Shown here piece by piece: positions 1 to 10,377 of a stretch of DNA of 40,000 nucleotides. Where the stretch lies: positions 425,001 to 465,000 of the forward strand of contig RPFO01000296.1 of NCBI GenBank assembly GCA_009746045.1. Reading direction: 5' to 3'. The translations under genes were made by a program, and so were the position numbers. The notes beneath the pieces are model-generated. The model worked only from the letters and a program-made list of their open reading frames with translations. It had not been told where the DNA came from and did not search any database. Each line of letters starts with the position of its first letter. Position 1 is the stretch's first letter. This DNA is from Mesostigma viride. Lineage: Eukaryota > Streptophyta > Mesostigmatophyceae > Mesostigmatales > Mesostigmataceae.

Positions 1-156
1 CCTCTAAGCACTTTCGCGTGCTGACACATCCGTCAGATATTCCATTTTCCAAGTCAACATTTGGTCGCCAACTTTCTCGCAAGAGGCCGTAAATTTCCTA
101 CTGTGCGCAAATAACTCTTTCAGTGATTTGCCTCACGGTACGGCGCGTTATTACCC

Positions 157-651
157 ATGGACAAGAGAAAGCGTGCCATGTTGATGTGCGCAATGGAGCA
201 TCATCGTCAGGAAATGATGTTTACTGAGGCTGTATTGCTTTTGGTAAAGGAGTACCAGGAGACCATGGAGCGAACGTTGGCAGCCGCTGCCACTGTTGCT
301 GAGGACCTTCTAGCCGAGGACCTACCACGGGAGCGGAAGCGGAAGCGGACCTGTCCGCACAAATCACAACGGGCCGGCCGAGCTGACAGCAGGCAACGAA
401 CTGAAGAACATACCCTCCGTCCGTGTCGCTCTCTGAGCACTGCCGGGTCGACCTGTGGCCCATACGTGCCACCATCCGATGTGAGTAGCCGCTTTCAAAT
501 GCCGCGAATATATCACGCATGGGCGGGGTTGCGTACATACGTGATTTTGAAGATAAATGACAAATATTTGCTTCACTGGGTGGCCACAAGACACCCGCTC
601 GCGGCGTGTGGCAGGCAGGCTATCTACACGGTTTTCGTTGTTGTCAGTTGA
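157..651 (+). CDS. hypothetical ORF, 164 aa, unrecognised
   Basis: The ATG sits in a good eukaryotic context (ACCCATGG). The first 65 residues look protein-like: a basic start (MDKRKRAM), a helical stretch rich in M, E and A, then a very basic RERKRKR segment that could be a nuclear-localisation signal. After about residue 70 the composition turns random, so a real gene here may splice out near base 350. The N-terminus loosely recalls the basic start of PIF/Harbinger-type proteins, but no domain can be named. It may be a chance ORF. Confidence 0.25.
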   Translation: MDKRKRAMLMCAMEHHRQEMMFTEAVLLLVKEYQETMERTLAAAATVAEDLLAEDLPRERKRKRTCPHKSQRAGRADSRQRTEEHTLRPCRSLSTAGSTCGPYVPPSDVSSRFQMPRIYHAWAGLRTYVILKINDKYLLHWVATRHPLAACGRQAIYTVFVVVS

Positions 652-2008
652 GCCCGCATTGTGTGATATCATACCCTTCAGGCGCACGGCACCGGATGAT
701 ATCCTGGCAGGCACACGGTACACCCCCTATGGCACTTGCCCAAGTCAGTTGTCTCTGTCATTATGGTTTGTGTATTCCGCGCACAGCGTGAGGCATGGCT
801 GGCCACACCTATGTCTTTGCAAGTCATGTGCTTGGGTTCCTGTTTTATTGCCTGCGTCTGTTGACGCACGGTATAAACACGTGTACCGTATGTACGGTAT
901 ATACACGTGTGCCATATGTATGGTACATGCAGGTGTGCGGTATCCATGTGGATGTACGGTGTACATGGGCATCGCCGCAAGGGTTGGGCATGTGTGGTTG
1001 CGTGATATGGCGTGCAATGGTTGCGTGGATATTGTTACTACTGGCCGCGCACCCCTTGTCGCTGCTCACCACGCGTGGCAGAGTGCACGCATGGACAACG
1101 GTACTGGTCGAATATCTCTTGCCAGTAGGCACTTCTCACTGACGTCACGCCAGCGATATCGCCGACAGTCCGTGTTGGTCCAGACGCCGGCAAAGTAAGA
1201 AACTCAGGGGTGGGGAGTTAAGACCGACGTCAGATACCCAGGGGTGGAAAGTGACGCCGAAACCGACGCCCACTGAGGGTGGACCCTTGCCAGTTTGCGT
1301 GGGCGTGCATATCATACCCAAACTTGAGCCAATGCTACGGTCGGTTCTCATGCAAAACTTGGATGCAAATTACAGTTCTGTACTTGTACGGTCCAGCTGA
1401 CCAGATGCCTTGCACTGTTACTGATTGGGTGGTCATGCCTCAGCAGCTCCAGGCCCAAGCGGCCGGGTCGCCGGCGGCGGCGGCGGATTCGGGACGGGAA
1501 CTCGAGGCCGCACAACCGCGTCGCGGCGCGTCGGAAACGCAGGAGGGTGCCGGCGGACGCAACCCGGATCGCCTTGCTGCAGCTGCCAAATAACAATAAT
1601 CATAATGATGATGATAATAGCAATAAAGCAACCAAAGCATTCACAGCAATAATAGCAACAAGCGAAATTATGCAATGCCGGTCTTTCGCAGTTTGCCATA
1701 AGATACACTGAAGCCCTCGTCTTCTCTCCAAACCCTTGAGCCGTACATTCTTTTGTCCCTTTGCCCAAACTGCTACTGAACGTCGCTGCCCCTTGTGCCC
1801 TGGGCACCACGGACTCGTCATCTATTTGAGATGATATCGCGCAACGCTGGATGTATGATATGCCACATATGCAGGGGAAGAGTCGTCAACGGCACTCACC
1901 GCTGAAGGTCAGGGGCTGCCATTACTGCGCAAGGACGGGGTGGCTCGTGCGCAGGTTGCAGGATAAGAAGTACTGCATCGCACCATGGCTCTTCGTGCCT
2001 TAACTTTA
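652..2008. other. intergenic stretch, no gene seen
   Basis: No convincing coding signal is visible. 868-965 has short imperfect repeats of a TACGGTATA/CACGTGT type. 1430-1580 is a GC-rich block with an open frame on both strands that looks like composition rather than a gene. 1590-1660 is ATGATGATAATAG-type simple sequence. Nothing else is recognised. Confidence 0.4.
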
Positions 2009-2165
2009 AAAAAGCTACTGACATAGTATCAAGGAGACAAAGCTACTGACGTAGTATCAAGGAGACAACGCTAGTAGTATCAAGGACACAAAGCTACTGA
2101 CGTAGTATCAAGGAGACAACGCTAGTAGTATCAAGGAGACAAAGCTACTGACGTAGTATTTACGT
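2009..2165. repeat. tandem repeat containing the MITE end motif
   Basis: Alternating units made of AAAGCTACTGACGTAGT and ATCAAGGAGACAA, some with CGCTAGTAGT as linker, repeat about five times. The ATCAAGGAGACAA core equals the outer end of the MITE family seen at 24723-24824 and 36299-36371, so the array probably grew from one MITE end. Confidence 0.7.
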
Positions 2166-2373
2166 GACAATTTGGTGTGTCACGCATCCAGGAATCGTTA
2201 TCTCACGTACTCTTAAATGATTGTCTCAGCTCATCATAGCTCAAATTGGCCATTTTTTAAGAGATGGTCCGGCCATGCCTCCAAGCAGCCATGGATGTCT
2301 TGTTCGAGATGATTGATATCTCTTTGATACATCGGTATCCTTTCCGTCTTGACCTTAGAGCTGTATTGTCTTG

Positions 2374-2463
2374 CTACCATGGTCCGGATTCTCCCGATTT
2401 CTGGCCTGCGCTGGTTGTCTCCTTGATATTGTCTTGCGCTGCATGGTTGTCTCTTTGATGTTG
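2374..2463 (-). mobile_element. MITE fragment (ATCAAGGAGACAACC family)
   Basis: On the minus strand this reads ATCAAGGAGACAACCAGCGC and continues through a GGCCAGAAATCGGGAG segment to CCATGGTAG. It is nearly identical to 36299-36371 and 9147-9220. Bases 2431-2463 hold degenerate extra copies of the same end. Confidence 0.7.
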
Positions 2464-2561
2464 TCCGGGGGTCATGTCCGGGGGGCCAACATTTAAGTCC
2501 GGGCCGGGGTGTGAGGCCACAAGGTGTGGACGTCAGGGACCTTGGCACGACTTGGCCTAGA

Positions 2562-2831
2562 GAATTGAATTGAATTGAATTGTAACATAACTCCGTTGGG
2601 AGAATATGTAGCACATGTCCCTGAGAAGGGGCATATGGCCTATAATACATTCTAGGCTACTTCCTGCAAGGGTGGGAATGTAAACAACACTTGCTCTAGG
2701 TGCACTAGGGCACCTGCACCACCAATAGTCTCGGGCAACTCCCAGCTAAGGGGAGCCCGTCATAGGTGGGGAAGATCATCATGGCTATACAAGAGCTAGG
2801 GCATGGCTTCTCGACAGAGAGCATCTCTCTG
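2562..2831 (-). mobile_element. truncated HAL1-like 3' end (older copy, left part)
   Basis: This is the 3'-terminal part of the retroelement family, in minus orientation. It starts from a simple tail (GAATT repeats, 2562-2582) and runs through the conserved ATAACTCCGTTGGGAG block and the CATTCTAGGCTACTTCCTGCAAGG block. It continues past the inserted copy at 2841-4788 into 4798 onward, so this older copy was split by a later insertion. Confidence 0.75.
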
Positions 2832-4797
2832 CCTAGGCATTAATTAATTAATTATCAACATCACTCCGTTGGGAGTAGATGTAGCACATAGCCCTGAGAA
2901 GGGGCATATGGCTTTTAATACATTCTAGGCTACTTCATGCAAGGGTGGGAATGTAAGCTACCCCTGCTCTAGGTGCACCAAGGCACCTGCACCCTCATGA
3001 TGTATCGCGCTATGCCCAGTTAAGGGGGAGCGTGGCATGTGGGGGAAGATCATCATGGCTATACAGGAGCTATGGCATGGCTTCTCAGCAGAGAGTGACT
3101 CCCTGCATGGGCACAACATTACTAAATAAGGCTAGGCATCGTCTGGAGTGTGGCTCATCATAGGCACACATGTACATGACTAAAAAGGCTAGGCCTCAGC
3201 TGGTATAGTGCCTGTAGTAGGCGGGCATGTACAAGGCCACTGTCTAACTATTCTACACTACTGCTGTATTCCCCTAGGCTGGGGCTGGAGTTGCTGGGGC
3301 CGCGGTGGTCGAGGGGGTCGCTTGCCAGGGCTTGTGGCCGACGTAGATGGCCGCCCCCTTCCAGTACACCGGCTGGCCCGCCTTGGTCTGCCGGAGCTGG
3401 GTGTAGGTCGGCCATAGCTCCCGTCGCCGTTGTTGCTGTGCCAGGGTCAAGTCGTCGTCCACGGTGAAGGGAGTATTCGCGAGCCGCTTGCGGCGTCTGA
3501 GAAACGAAATCTTGTCCGCTGGGCTATCAAAGATGAGAAGAAGCGGAGGCGCCCCTGCCTTACCCCGCGCGCGGGGGAGGCGGTGGGCGGTCAGCTTGAT
3601 CTCACCAAGAAGGCCCATGCGTGCAAGGATTTTGCTCTCAAACGCACGTGCAAGCTTCTCGGAATTCTCACCTTCTTCCATGTCCAAGTTCTTGAGTATG
3701 GCGTTGAGGCTGCGCTTGTCGAGCTCGGCCTCCTCGCGGAGGTCAAGCGTCTGCCGCTGGAGCTGGGCTGCGACGGCGGAGGTGGTGGAGGTGGTATGTT
3801 GCTTAAGCATGTCCGCCCAGGTCGTGATGGGAGGAGCATCGCCGGCCAGGCCCGCCGGGGCTGGCTTGGCGGCAATGTCCTTCACTGCCTGGGCGGTGAG
3901 GCCTGCTGTGTTCTGCAAGACCTCGATAGCGATTGCATTATCCTTGAGGCGCTGGTCGATGTCACGGAGCTGGGCGGTGATGGAGTCGGTGGAGGGGGGG
4001 GGGTGGAGGCGAGGAGGGTGGCGGTGGCGGTGGGGATGGTGGGAAGCTCAGCAGCCAGCGTGCCGCCAATTGCCGCCACATGTGCTGCAAGAGGGGTCAC
4101 GTGCTGCTCGAAAGCTTCCTTGAGGAGGGTGCGGATGGAGGCTTCGGAGGGGAAGGGGGGCGGTTTGGGAGTCCAGATCTCGGATTCGGAGCGTCCAACA
4201 AGGGAGCAGAGGGCGAAGCGTTGGAGCTTGGGGCGACTCATGCGGTGGATGATTGGGAGAGCCTCGGCGGGGTCGACAAGCCGGCCATCACCAGGCCAGC
4301 GTCCACGGTTGTGGGACGTGAGGTGCACGCACAGGGCTAGAAGCGAGGCGTGATTGCCGAAAAACAAGTCTTCCATGAACCAACCGGCGCTGCGTTGCCA
4401 GAAGCCGGGGCTGTTGATGTCAAAGGAGCGCTCTTCCCAGGGCGGCTCAGCAGAGCGACTGCGCTTAGGTTCAGGCGATGCTGATGGCGAGGCGAGCCCG
4501 GAAGGCTGGGCGAGCACCAGTGCACTACTAGTGTCACCGTTGCCATCTGGGCCGGTTGGCGAAGCTGCAGCCGAGGCTGCAGACGTATTTTCATTGCTAA
4601 GCGCAGCCGCCAGGCTGCGTTGCGTCGAGAGGCGTTTGCTCATCGTATATTGCGTAATAGCGTCGGAAAATTATATCAGCATGTGCGTCTTAGAAAGACG
4701 AAGCGATTGTGATATTCACAGCTGAATTCGGCGCTCAAACGTGAAAGTTATGAGCTCCGACAGCCATGGCTACCTCGTGGCTCGTGAGCCTAGGCAT
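2832..4797 (-). mobile_element. HAL1-like ORF1-only LINE, copy 1, full length with target-site duplication
   Basis: The element occupies 2841-4788 on the minus strand. The 9-bp duplication CCTAGGCAT lies at 2832-2840 and 4789-4797. The 5' end (CCACGAGGTAGCCATGGCTG, near 4784) is shared with the other full copies, and the 3' end is a TTAA-type tail. Between them are a 5'UTR of about 140 bases, one ORF (see 3274-4643) and a 3'UTR of about 430 bases. No reverse transcriptase or endonuclease follows. The variable 5' truncation of relatives, the short duplication and the simple tail are what target-primed reverse transcription produces. Mobilisation in trans by an autonomous LINE is inferred. Confidence 0.8.
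3274..4643 (-). pseudogene. L1 ORF1-like protein of HAL1-like copy 1, frameshifted
   Basis: It starts at MSKRLSTQRSLAAAL and ends at ATPAPA, about 456 codons. The chain breaks near 3990, in a run of C on the coding strand inside a proline-rich linker; two overlapping frames (4643-3882 and 3918-3274) cover it. The order resembles LINE-1 ORF1 proteins: a Ser/Ala/Pro-rich N-terminus, a helical segment (ITAQLRDIDQRLKDNAIA, likely coiled coil), an RRM-like part (NAILKNLDMEEGENSEKL, then AHRLPRARGKAG and LLLIFDSPADKISFL), and a C-terminal part with LTLAQQQRRRELWPTY and GAAIYVGHKPW. ORF1 proteins bind the element RNA. The assignment rests on domain order and short motifs, not on a database hit. Confidence 0.65.
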
Positions 4798-4900
4798 AGC
4801 ATGGCTAAATTCTTAATGCAAAATCCATGGGGGTCCCATTATAGGCGTGGCTTGGCTAAATTCGGAAGGCAACATCCATGGGCCTAGAGAACCAAGTCGT
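4798..4900 (-). mobile_element. older repeat, right part; holds the empty site for the 18985-20688 transposon
   Basis: This continues the repeat cut at 2831/4798. On the minus strand it reads ATTTTGCATTAAGAATTTAG, and the same bases flank the piggyBac-like element at 18985-20688. TTAA at 4813-4816 corresponds to that element's target site, occurring once here and duplicated there. Confidence 0.75.
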
Positions 4901-5546
4901 GAATAAGCTTTGACAGCCAGTGCAGGCCTGAAAAACTGGTTTAAAAATAATAAATTTAAAAAAATTTCCGATTATGGCCAGCATCGGTTGCCTCACTCTC
5001 GAGTATTATGGGCAATTTATGCACAGGATTCTTAATTGCTTTGTCAATGTCGGCCTGCCGGGCCGGTGCTAGGTGACTAATTAAATTAAATTCAATTATA
5101 ACATGACTCCGTTGGGAGATCATGTAGCACATATTCCATGCTGGATGGGTGGTGTGCGAAGCCGCGGAATTGAACTAAGCTAACTCTAAGCTATATCTAG
5201 TCTAGAAAATCCTAACTACGCTACTCAGCAAAGCGCCCCTTCCACTTGGGGGGAGGGGGCTGGCGTGTGAGCCTGGACAATCTTCTGCCACCTCTTCTTA
5301 ATTGTTCAGCATAGTAGCAGTCCAAGCAAGAGAGAGGGAGTGAATGCGGTGTTCAGACTGAGCTGGGACCACTAGGTCGGCCAGCAACATCACCTGGATG
5401 TAAATCATGGTTGGTTTACCCAGCTTTCTAGGAATGTCCTTGGGGCTGGCCAGGCCAGGCCAGTCAGTCGATGCACGTGCCGCCCTGGTAATTGGCCAAG
5501 CTGCCGGGGGCCGGCCAGACCAAGAGTGGTATCTACCTGGCTGGTG
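4901..5546. other. repeat debris, no gene
   Basis: A short 3' fragment of the HAL1-like family lies at about 5080-5145 (AAATT-type tail, then ATGACTCCGTTGGGAG), extremely 5'-truncated. The rest, including the GC-rich 5440-5530 with repeated GGCCAGGCCAG, shows no coding feature. Confidence 0.5.
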
Positions 5547-7539
5547 CGAGCAATTAATTAATTAATTAATTAGGAACATAACTCCGTTGGGAGTATATGT
5601 AGCACATAGCCCTGAGAAGGGGCATATGAGCCTATAATACATTCTAAGCTACTTCCTGCAAGGGTGGGAATGTAAACAACACTTGCTCTAGGTGCACCAG
5701 GGCACCCGCACCCTCATGGTCTATCACGCTATGCCCGGGTAAGGGGGGAGCATGCCTGTGAGGGGGAAGATCATCATGGCTATACAAGAGCTATGGCATG
5801 GCTTCTCAGCAGAGAGTGACTCCCTGCATGGGCACAACATTACTAAATAAGGCTAGGCATCGTCTGGAGTGTGGCACATCATAGGCACACATGTACATGA
5901 CTAAAAAGGCTAGGCCTCAGCTGGTATAGTGCCTGTAGTAGGCGGGCATGTACAAGGCCACTGTCTAACTATTCTACACTACTGCTGTATATTCCCCTAG
6001 GCTGGGGCTGGAGTTGCTGGGGCCGCGGTGGTCGAGGGCGTCGCTTGCCAGGGCTTGTGGCCGACGTAGATGGCCGCCCCCTTCCAGTACACCGGCTGGC
6101 CCGCCTTGGTCTGCCGGAGCTGGAGGTAGGCCGGCCATAGCTCCCGTCGTCGTTGTTGCTGTGCCAGGGTCAAGTCGTCGTCAAGGGTGAAGAGAGTCTT
6201 CTCGAGCCGCTTGCGGCGTCTGAGAAAAGAAATCTTGTCCGCCGGGGTCTTAAAGGTGAGAAGGAGCGGGGGCGGCCCGGCCTTACCCCGCGCGCGGGGA
6301 AGGCGGTGGGCGGCCAGCTCGATCTCACCAGTAAGGCCCATGCGATCAAGGATTTCTCTCTCAAAAACACGCGCAAGCTTCTCGGAATTCTCACCTTCCT
6401 CCATCTTGAGATTCTTGACAATGACGTTGAGGCTGCGCTTGGCGAGCTCGGCCTCCTCGCGGAGGTCAAGCGTCTGCCGCTGGAGCTGGGCTGCGACGGC
6501 GGAGGTGGTGGAGGTGGTATGTTGCTTAAGCATGTCCGCCCAGGTCGTGATGGGAGGAGCATCGCCGGCCAGGCCAGCCGAGGCGGGCTTGGCGGCAATG
6601 TCCTTCACTGCCTGGGCGGTGAGGCCTGCTGTGTTCTGCAAGACCTCGATAGCGATTGCATTATCCTTGAGGCGCTGGTCGATGTCGCGGAGCTGGGCGG
6701 TGATGGAGTCGGTGGAGGCGGAGGGGGGGGGGGGTGGAGGCGAGGAGGGTGGCGGTGGCGGTGGGGATGGTGGGGAGCTCAGCAGCCAGCGTGCCGCCAA
6801 GTGCCGCCACATCTGCGGCAAGAGGGGTCACGTGCTGCTCGAAAGCTTCCTTGAGGAGGTTGCGGATGGTGGCTTCGGTGGGGAAGGTGGGCGGGGGGGA
6901 AGCCCAGATCGCGGATTCGGAGCGTCCAGCAAGGGAGCAGAGGGCGAAGCGTTGAAGCTTGGGGCGACTCATGCGGTGAAGGATTGGGAGAGCCTCGGCG
7001 GGGTCGACAAGCTGGCCATTACCAGGCCAGCGGCCGCGGTTGTGGGACGTGAAGTACACGCACAGGGTTAGAAGCGAGGCGTGATTGCCGGAAAACACGT
7101 CGTCCATGAAGGCTCCTATGCCTTGGAGCCAGTAGCTGGAGGCGTTGGCGTCAAAGGAGCGCTCTTCCCAGGGCGGCTCAGCAGAGCGACTGCGCTTGGG
7201 GTCAGGCGAGGCAGATGGCGAGGCAAGCCCGGGAGGCTGGGCGAGCACCAGTGCACGACTAGTGTCACCGTTGCCATCTGGGCCGGTGGGCGAAGCTGCA
7301 GCCGAAGCTGCAGACGTATTATCATTGCCGAGCGCAGCCGCCAGGCTGCGTTGCGTCGAGAGGCGTTTGCTCATCGTATATTGCGTAATGGCTTCGGGAA
7401 ATTACATCAGCATGTGCGTCGTAGAAAGACGCATCGATTGTGATATTCACGGCTAAATTCGGTGCTCAAACGTGAAAGTTATGAGCTCCGCCGTCAGCCA
7501 TGGCTACCTCGTGGCTCGTGGCTCGTCCTCGAGCAATTA
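5547..7539 (-). mobile_element. HAL1-like ORF1-only LINE, copy 2, full length with target-site duplication
   Basis: The element spans 5557-7529 in minus orientation. The 10-bp duplication CGAGCAATTA is at 5547-5556 and 7530-7539. The 3' tail is an ATTA repeat that merges with the duplication. Its layout and sequence are close to copy 1, with high identity through the 3'UTR (5600-5995) and the ORF. It is one of the youngest-looking copies in the window. No second ORF with reverse transcriptase is present. Confidence 0.82.
5997..7374 (-). pseudogene. L1 ORF1-like protein of HAL1-like copy 2, one frameshift in a C run
   Basis: It starts at MSKRLSTQRSLAAAL and ends ATPAPA, about 459 codons. Frames 7374-6661 and 6821-5997 overlap at the proline-rich linker, where a coding-strand C run near 6730 puts the two halves out of frame by one. 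Both halves are otherwise open. Likely domains: N-terminal variable region about 1-230, coiled-coil candidate about 240-290, RRM-like core about 320-390 (VIVKNLKMEEGE, AHRLPRARGKAG, KISFLRRRKRL), C-terminal domain about 395-445 (LDDDLTLAQQQRRRELWPAY). The frameshift could be mutation, a sequencing error in the homopolymer, or programmed; the same place is affected in copy 1. Confidence 0.65.
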
Positions 7540-7769
7540 GATGTCCTACAAATGCTACCTAGGTGACTCGGGCTGGGCTTAGGACCACAGACATTTGCAT
7601 GGCAAACATGTTGGCCCACATCATGGGCCCACAACATGTTAATTGGCCCACTTCATTATTATGTGGATAATATGAAGAATGCATGGCCGCGAGTGCTCAG
7701 CTACAGCCAGTCTGCCAGTGGATGGTGCGGAAATCAGTCAGTCTCTCGTAGTGGAGGAGAGCTTCCCTG
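7540..7769. other. spacer, no feature seen
   Basis: AT-rich sequence between the copy 2 target duplication and the LTR. The ORF beginning in it (7636) runs into the LTR and has no protein-like character. Confidence 0.4.
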
Positions 7770-8487
7770 TGTAACAAGCAAAAATGATTTGTTGTTACAT
7801 CCCTTGTTTTGTGAACGTTTGGCGTTTATTTGAGGACTTTTGGATCAGTATTGAGAAAGTTATGAGATTTCTTTAGAAGGCGGTGGTACTTGGAACTTAG
7901 ACTTTGTCAACCGACTGTCAGGAGCCCTCATTGGTCGTGGCCTGATCCACGTGGGGCTATAGTTTGTTGGTCGGAACTACCAAGTCTTAAATTACCCTTT
8001 GGGACTTTAGTGCTTACTACAGATCTGAGATCTCACGAATAGATTCTGCCTGGCTGATTGTGGTGTTGTTATGTTTTGTGTGACTAGGATGGATACGAAG
8101 ATCTTGTTGAGAATTCCATGATTCTGATTGGTTCCCTTCAGGCTAAGGTTGAGGCTAGTTCGACAATCACGTCGATATCATGGACGTGGGGTCGCCATTG
8201 TCACTACGTTGGTTTTGATCCATCATGGTATAATAAAGCTTGTCTTTGTTGTCCATTCATAAAGCTCTTTGGTACTAGACTACTTGCAGTTCCACAGAAG
8301 GCGTCTAGGGCACACGCTTGTCGTTGTGTCTACAAGGGGTTGTGGTTCCTTTAATCACGTCGCTGTGGAATCTTCACCTCAACGTTGCCTGGATACTTGA
8401 AGTTCTGTGACCCAAGAAAGCCACCCAGGTAAAAGATCTTCCGTATTGGACTATGGATGATGTTGATGATCATTTTTAGTCGTTACA
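7770..8487 (+). mobile_element. 5' LTR of a truncated LTR retrotransposon
   Basis: The segment begins TGTAAC and ends GTTACA, a 6-bp terminal inversion of the canonical TG...CA type, 718 bases long. A sequence resembling an initiator-tRNA primer-binding site follows directly. Inside, at 8226-8240, TATAATAAAG combines a TATA-like and an AATAAA signal. No second LTR is found in the window, so the 3' end of the LTR is fixed by the primer site and the 5' end by the terminal inversion only. Confidence 0.6.
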
Positions 8488-8488
8488 T

Positions 8489-8500
8489 TGGTATCGGAGG
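8489..8500 (+). promoter_or_regulatory. tRNA primer-binding site of the LTR retrotransposon
   Basis: TGGTATCGGAGG lies one base after the LTR. It closely resembles the initiator methionine tRNA primer site (TGGTATCAGAGC) used by many copia and gypsy elements. Confidence 0.6.
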
Positions 8501-8714
8501 ATCTCTACTTCGGTGTTTCTCTTGAGGTCATAACCTTCCGGGTAGTGCAATGTTGAAAAGATGTCTGCCATCCAGGAAGAATCATGGAGTTGCGGCAAAC
8601 TTCAGGTGATATAGAGAGAGACACATCCTGATGTGAATGTCTTGCTCTTTCTCACTGAAAGTCAGCCGTAACCGTGGTTCTACTAGGTAGACGATCGCGA
8701 CTTCATGTGGTAGC

Positions 8715-9152
8715 ATGAGTGGTTCGAAGACACAATCACCTTTACACCCTACTGATCCAAGTACAAGAGATCCATTACCATCTCGTGAACTTATTACTAG
8801 GGAAGGTGATGAGACCACTACTCCACGGCGTCAACTTGATTTTAATCGTACTTCTATGTCTGAAGTGAGGCGGGCCTCGTTGGACATCTGTTGGGCCCAA
8901 GTTTTCCGTCATTGCATCTGGTCTCCAACCAGGCGAGCCATCGCTAACCGGCGTGGGTCGAGGAGGGTCGCTGTCGCCCAGGATCACAACGGCGCGCGAA
9001 CGAGTCCTGTGCCGAGTGCATCATCATCGTTTCTCTTCCCAGTTAATACCACGCCAGGACGAGACGGGACCAGATTAGCAGCGGATCGCCTCTCAGCAGC
9101 TAGTATCGAAAAATGTAGGCTTGGGAAGATAAGGGCAACGCTGACAAGATAA
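8715..9152 (+). CDS. gag-like N-terminal ORF of the LTR retrotransposon, truncated
   Basis: The 145-residue frame opens 215 bases after the primer-binding site, where gag is expected. The start is hydrophilic and rich in S, T, P and R (MSGSKTQSPLHPTDPST), as in many gag N-termini. No zinc knuckle, protease, integrase or reverse transcriptase follows; after about 9147 the sequence passes into a MITE copy. Past residue 60 the composition may be random. The gag label rests on position, not on homology. Confidence 0.35.
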   Translation: MSGSKTQSPLHPTDPSTRDPLPSRELITREGDETTTPRRQLDFNRTSMSEVRRASLDICWAQVFRHCIWSPTRRAIANRRGSRRVAVAQDHNGARTSPVPSASSSFLFPVNTTPGRDGTRLAADRLSAASIEKCRLGKIRATLTR

Positions 9153-9220
9153 CGGCAGGCTCGAGCCACCATGGTCCGGATTCTCCCGATTTCTGGCCTG
9201 CGCTGGTTGTCTCGTTGATA
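9147..9220 (-). mobile_element. MITE copy (ATCAAGGAGACAACC family)
   Basis: This is the same unit as 36299-36371, inverted. It runs from GATAACGGCAGGCTCGAGCC to GGTTGTCTCGTTGATA. The ends are shared with the 2374-2430 copy. It lies at the point where the LTR element loses its coding sequence. Confidence 0.7.
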
Positions 9221-10377
9221 AGGGCTGCCTGCCTGCCCAGTAGCATAGGTTACTGTATGATTTTTCTAAGACTGAGAGATTATGTCATAACATATCATCG
9301 ACATGCAGATTGCAAGGTCATCCAACTGAGCTGGGAGCGGCGAGCTAGCGTAGCAGCCTGCAAATGGAGTAGCCGCGTCAGAAAAAGACAAATGTGTAGC
9401 ACCATAGTGCCTTATGCAACAATGAATGCCACTAGTAAAATATGGCCAGTGGAACGACATCTATGCTTACATAGGGGGCTTTCTTGGCACCCAGTGTGGC
9501 ATACAAGCGTATTCCATCCCACGAAGTTGGTAGTACCCACAATGCATGCAATCTAAAGACTCCAACTTAACAGACTCACGAAAGACTCTATCCACCTCAG
9601 CTGGTTCACCTTAAGCTGTTGCATAGAGCGATATATATGAACCTAGCACATGCAACGCAAACTTCCTATCTGAGTGCTATCTATGGTCAAGTTGACGCAG
9701 GGGTCGATGGTGCCATACCTGGTGCCCATGTGGGGGGCATTACTTCTTCTGCAAAACGCGTTGTTTAATTAGTTAACCAACTGTCATGCCCCCCCGGTCA
9801 GGTTTTCGATGCAAGGGTCTCGCCATCGATTGTTTTAACTCTGAGGCTGCACTGACACACCTTCGTGTCGTGCCGATTGCAATCCACACATATTTCATAA
9901 TCGATCCTAGTGCGCCTTAATCAATGAGATAACCATTGTGTGGCCCAATGAAGTATTAGACATCCAATCAACGTCATAACACTTAATGCCGCCTGGCCCC
10001 CTCCATTTCTGGCAAAAGAGGGAGCAGATATTGCATGTTTGTTCAAATACTGACATGGGAATGAAGGTCCAAAGGCTTCCACGAAAACGCGCTGCGCACA
10101 GGAGCCCCTAAATGTGGACGCGCCAACGAAACGAGCTGTGTGATGAGCAGCCCACGTTGTTCATAATCCCTTGTAGAAACGTTGATCATGACCATCTGCG
10201 CTCGCAAATTCGGTGTGGGAGCAGGGCAGAAAAGCAACGTACTTCGAAGGAGCAAATCCGATCTTTGCTGTCCTGGGAAATCAACCATATAAACAATTTA
10301 AATTTATCAGACCTGTACCTAGACCTGAAATCTTATATCTGACCTGTCACTAGAACGTAGCACGCCCCAGGTCGAAA
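9221..10377. other. low-copy intergenic DNA, no gene seen
   Basis: No splice-consistent or protein-like frames were recognised. Nothing in it repeats elsewhere in the window as far as could be judged by eye. Confidence 0.4.

Noticed and set aside
1279-1810. GC-rich ORFs on both strands
   Set aside because: Low-complexity Ala/Gly/Arg composition, no motifs, open on both strands.
3430-4353. Plus-strand ORF of 307 codons across HAL1-like copy 1 (and equivalents at 6153-7071)
   Set aside because: Antisense shadows of the ORF1 protein; Gly/Arg-rich from the Pro/Ala-rich coding strand.
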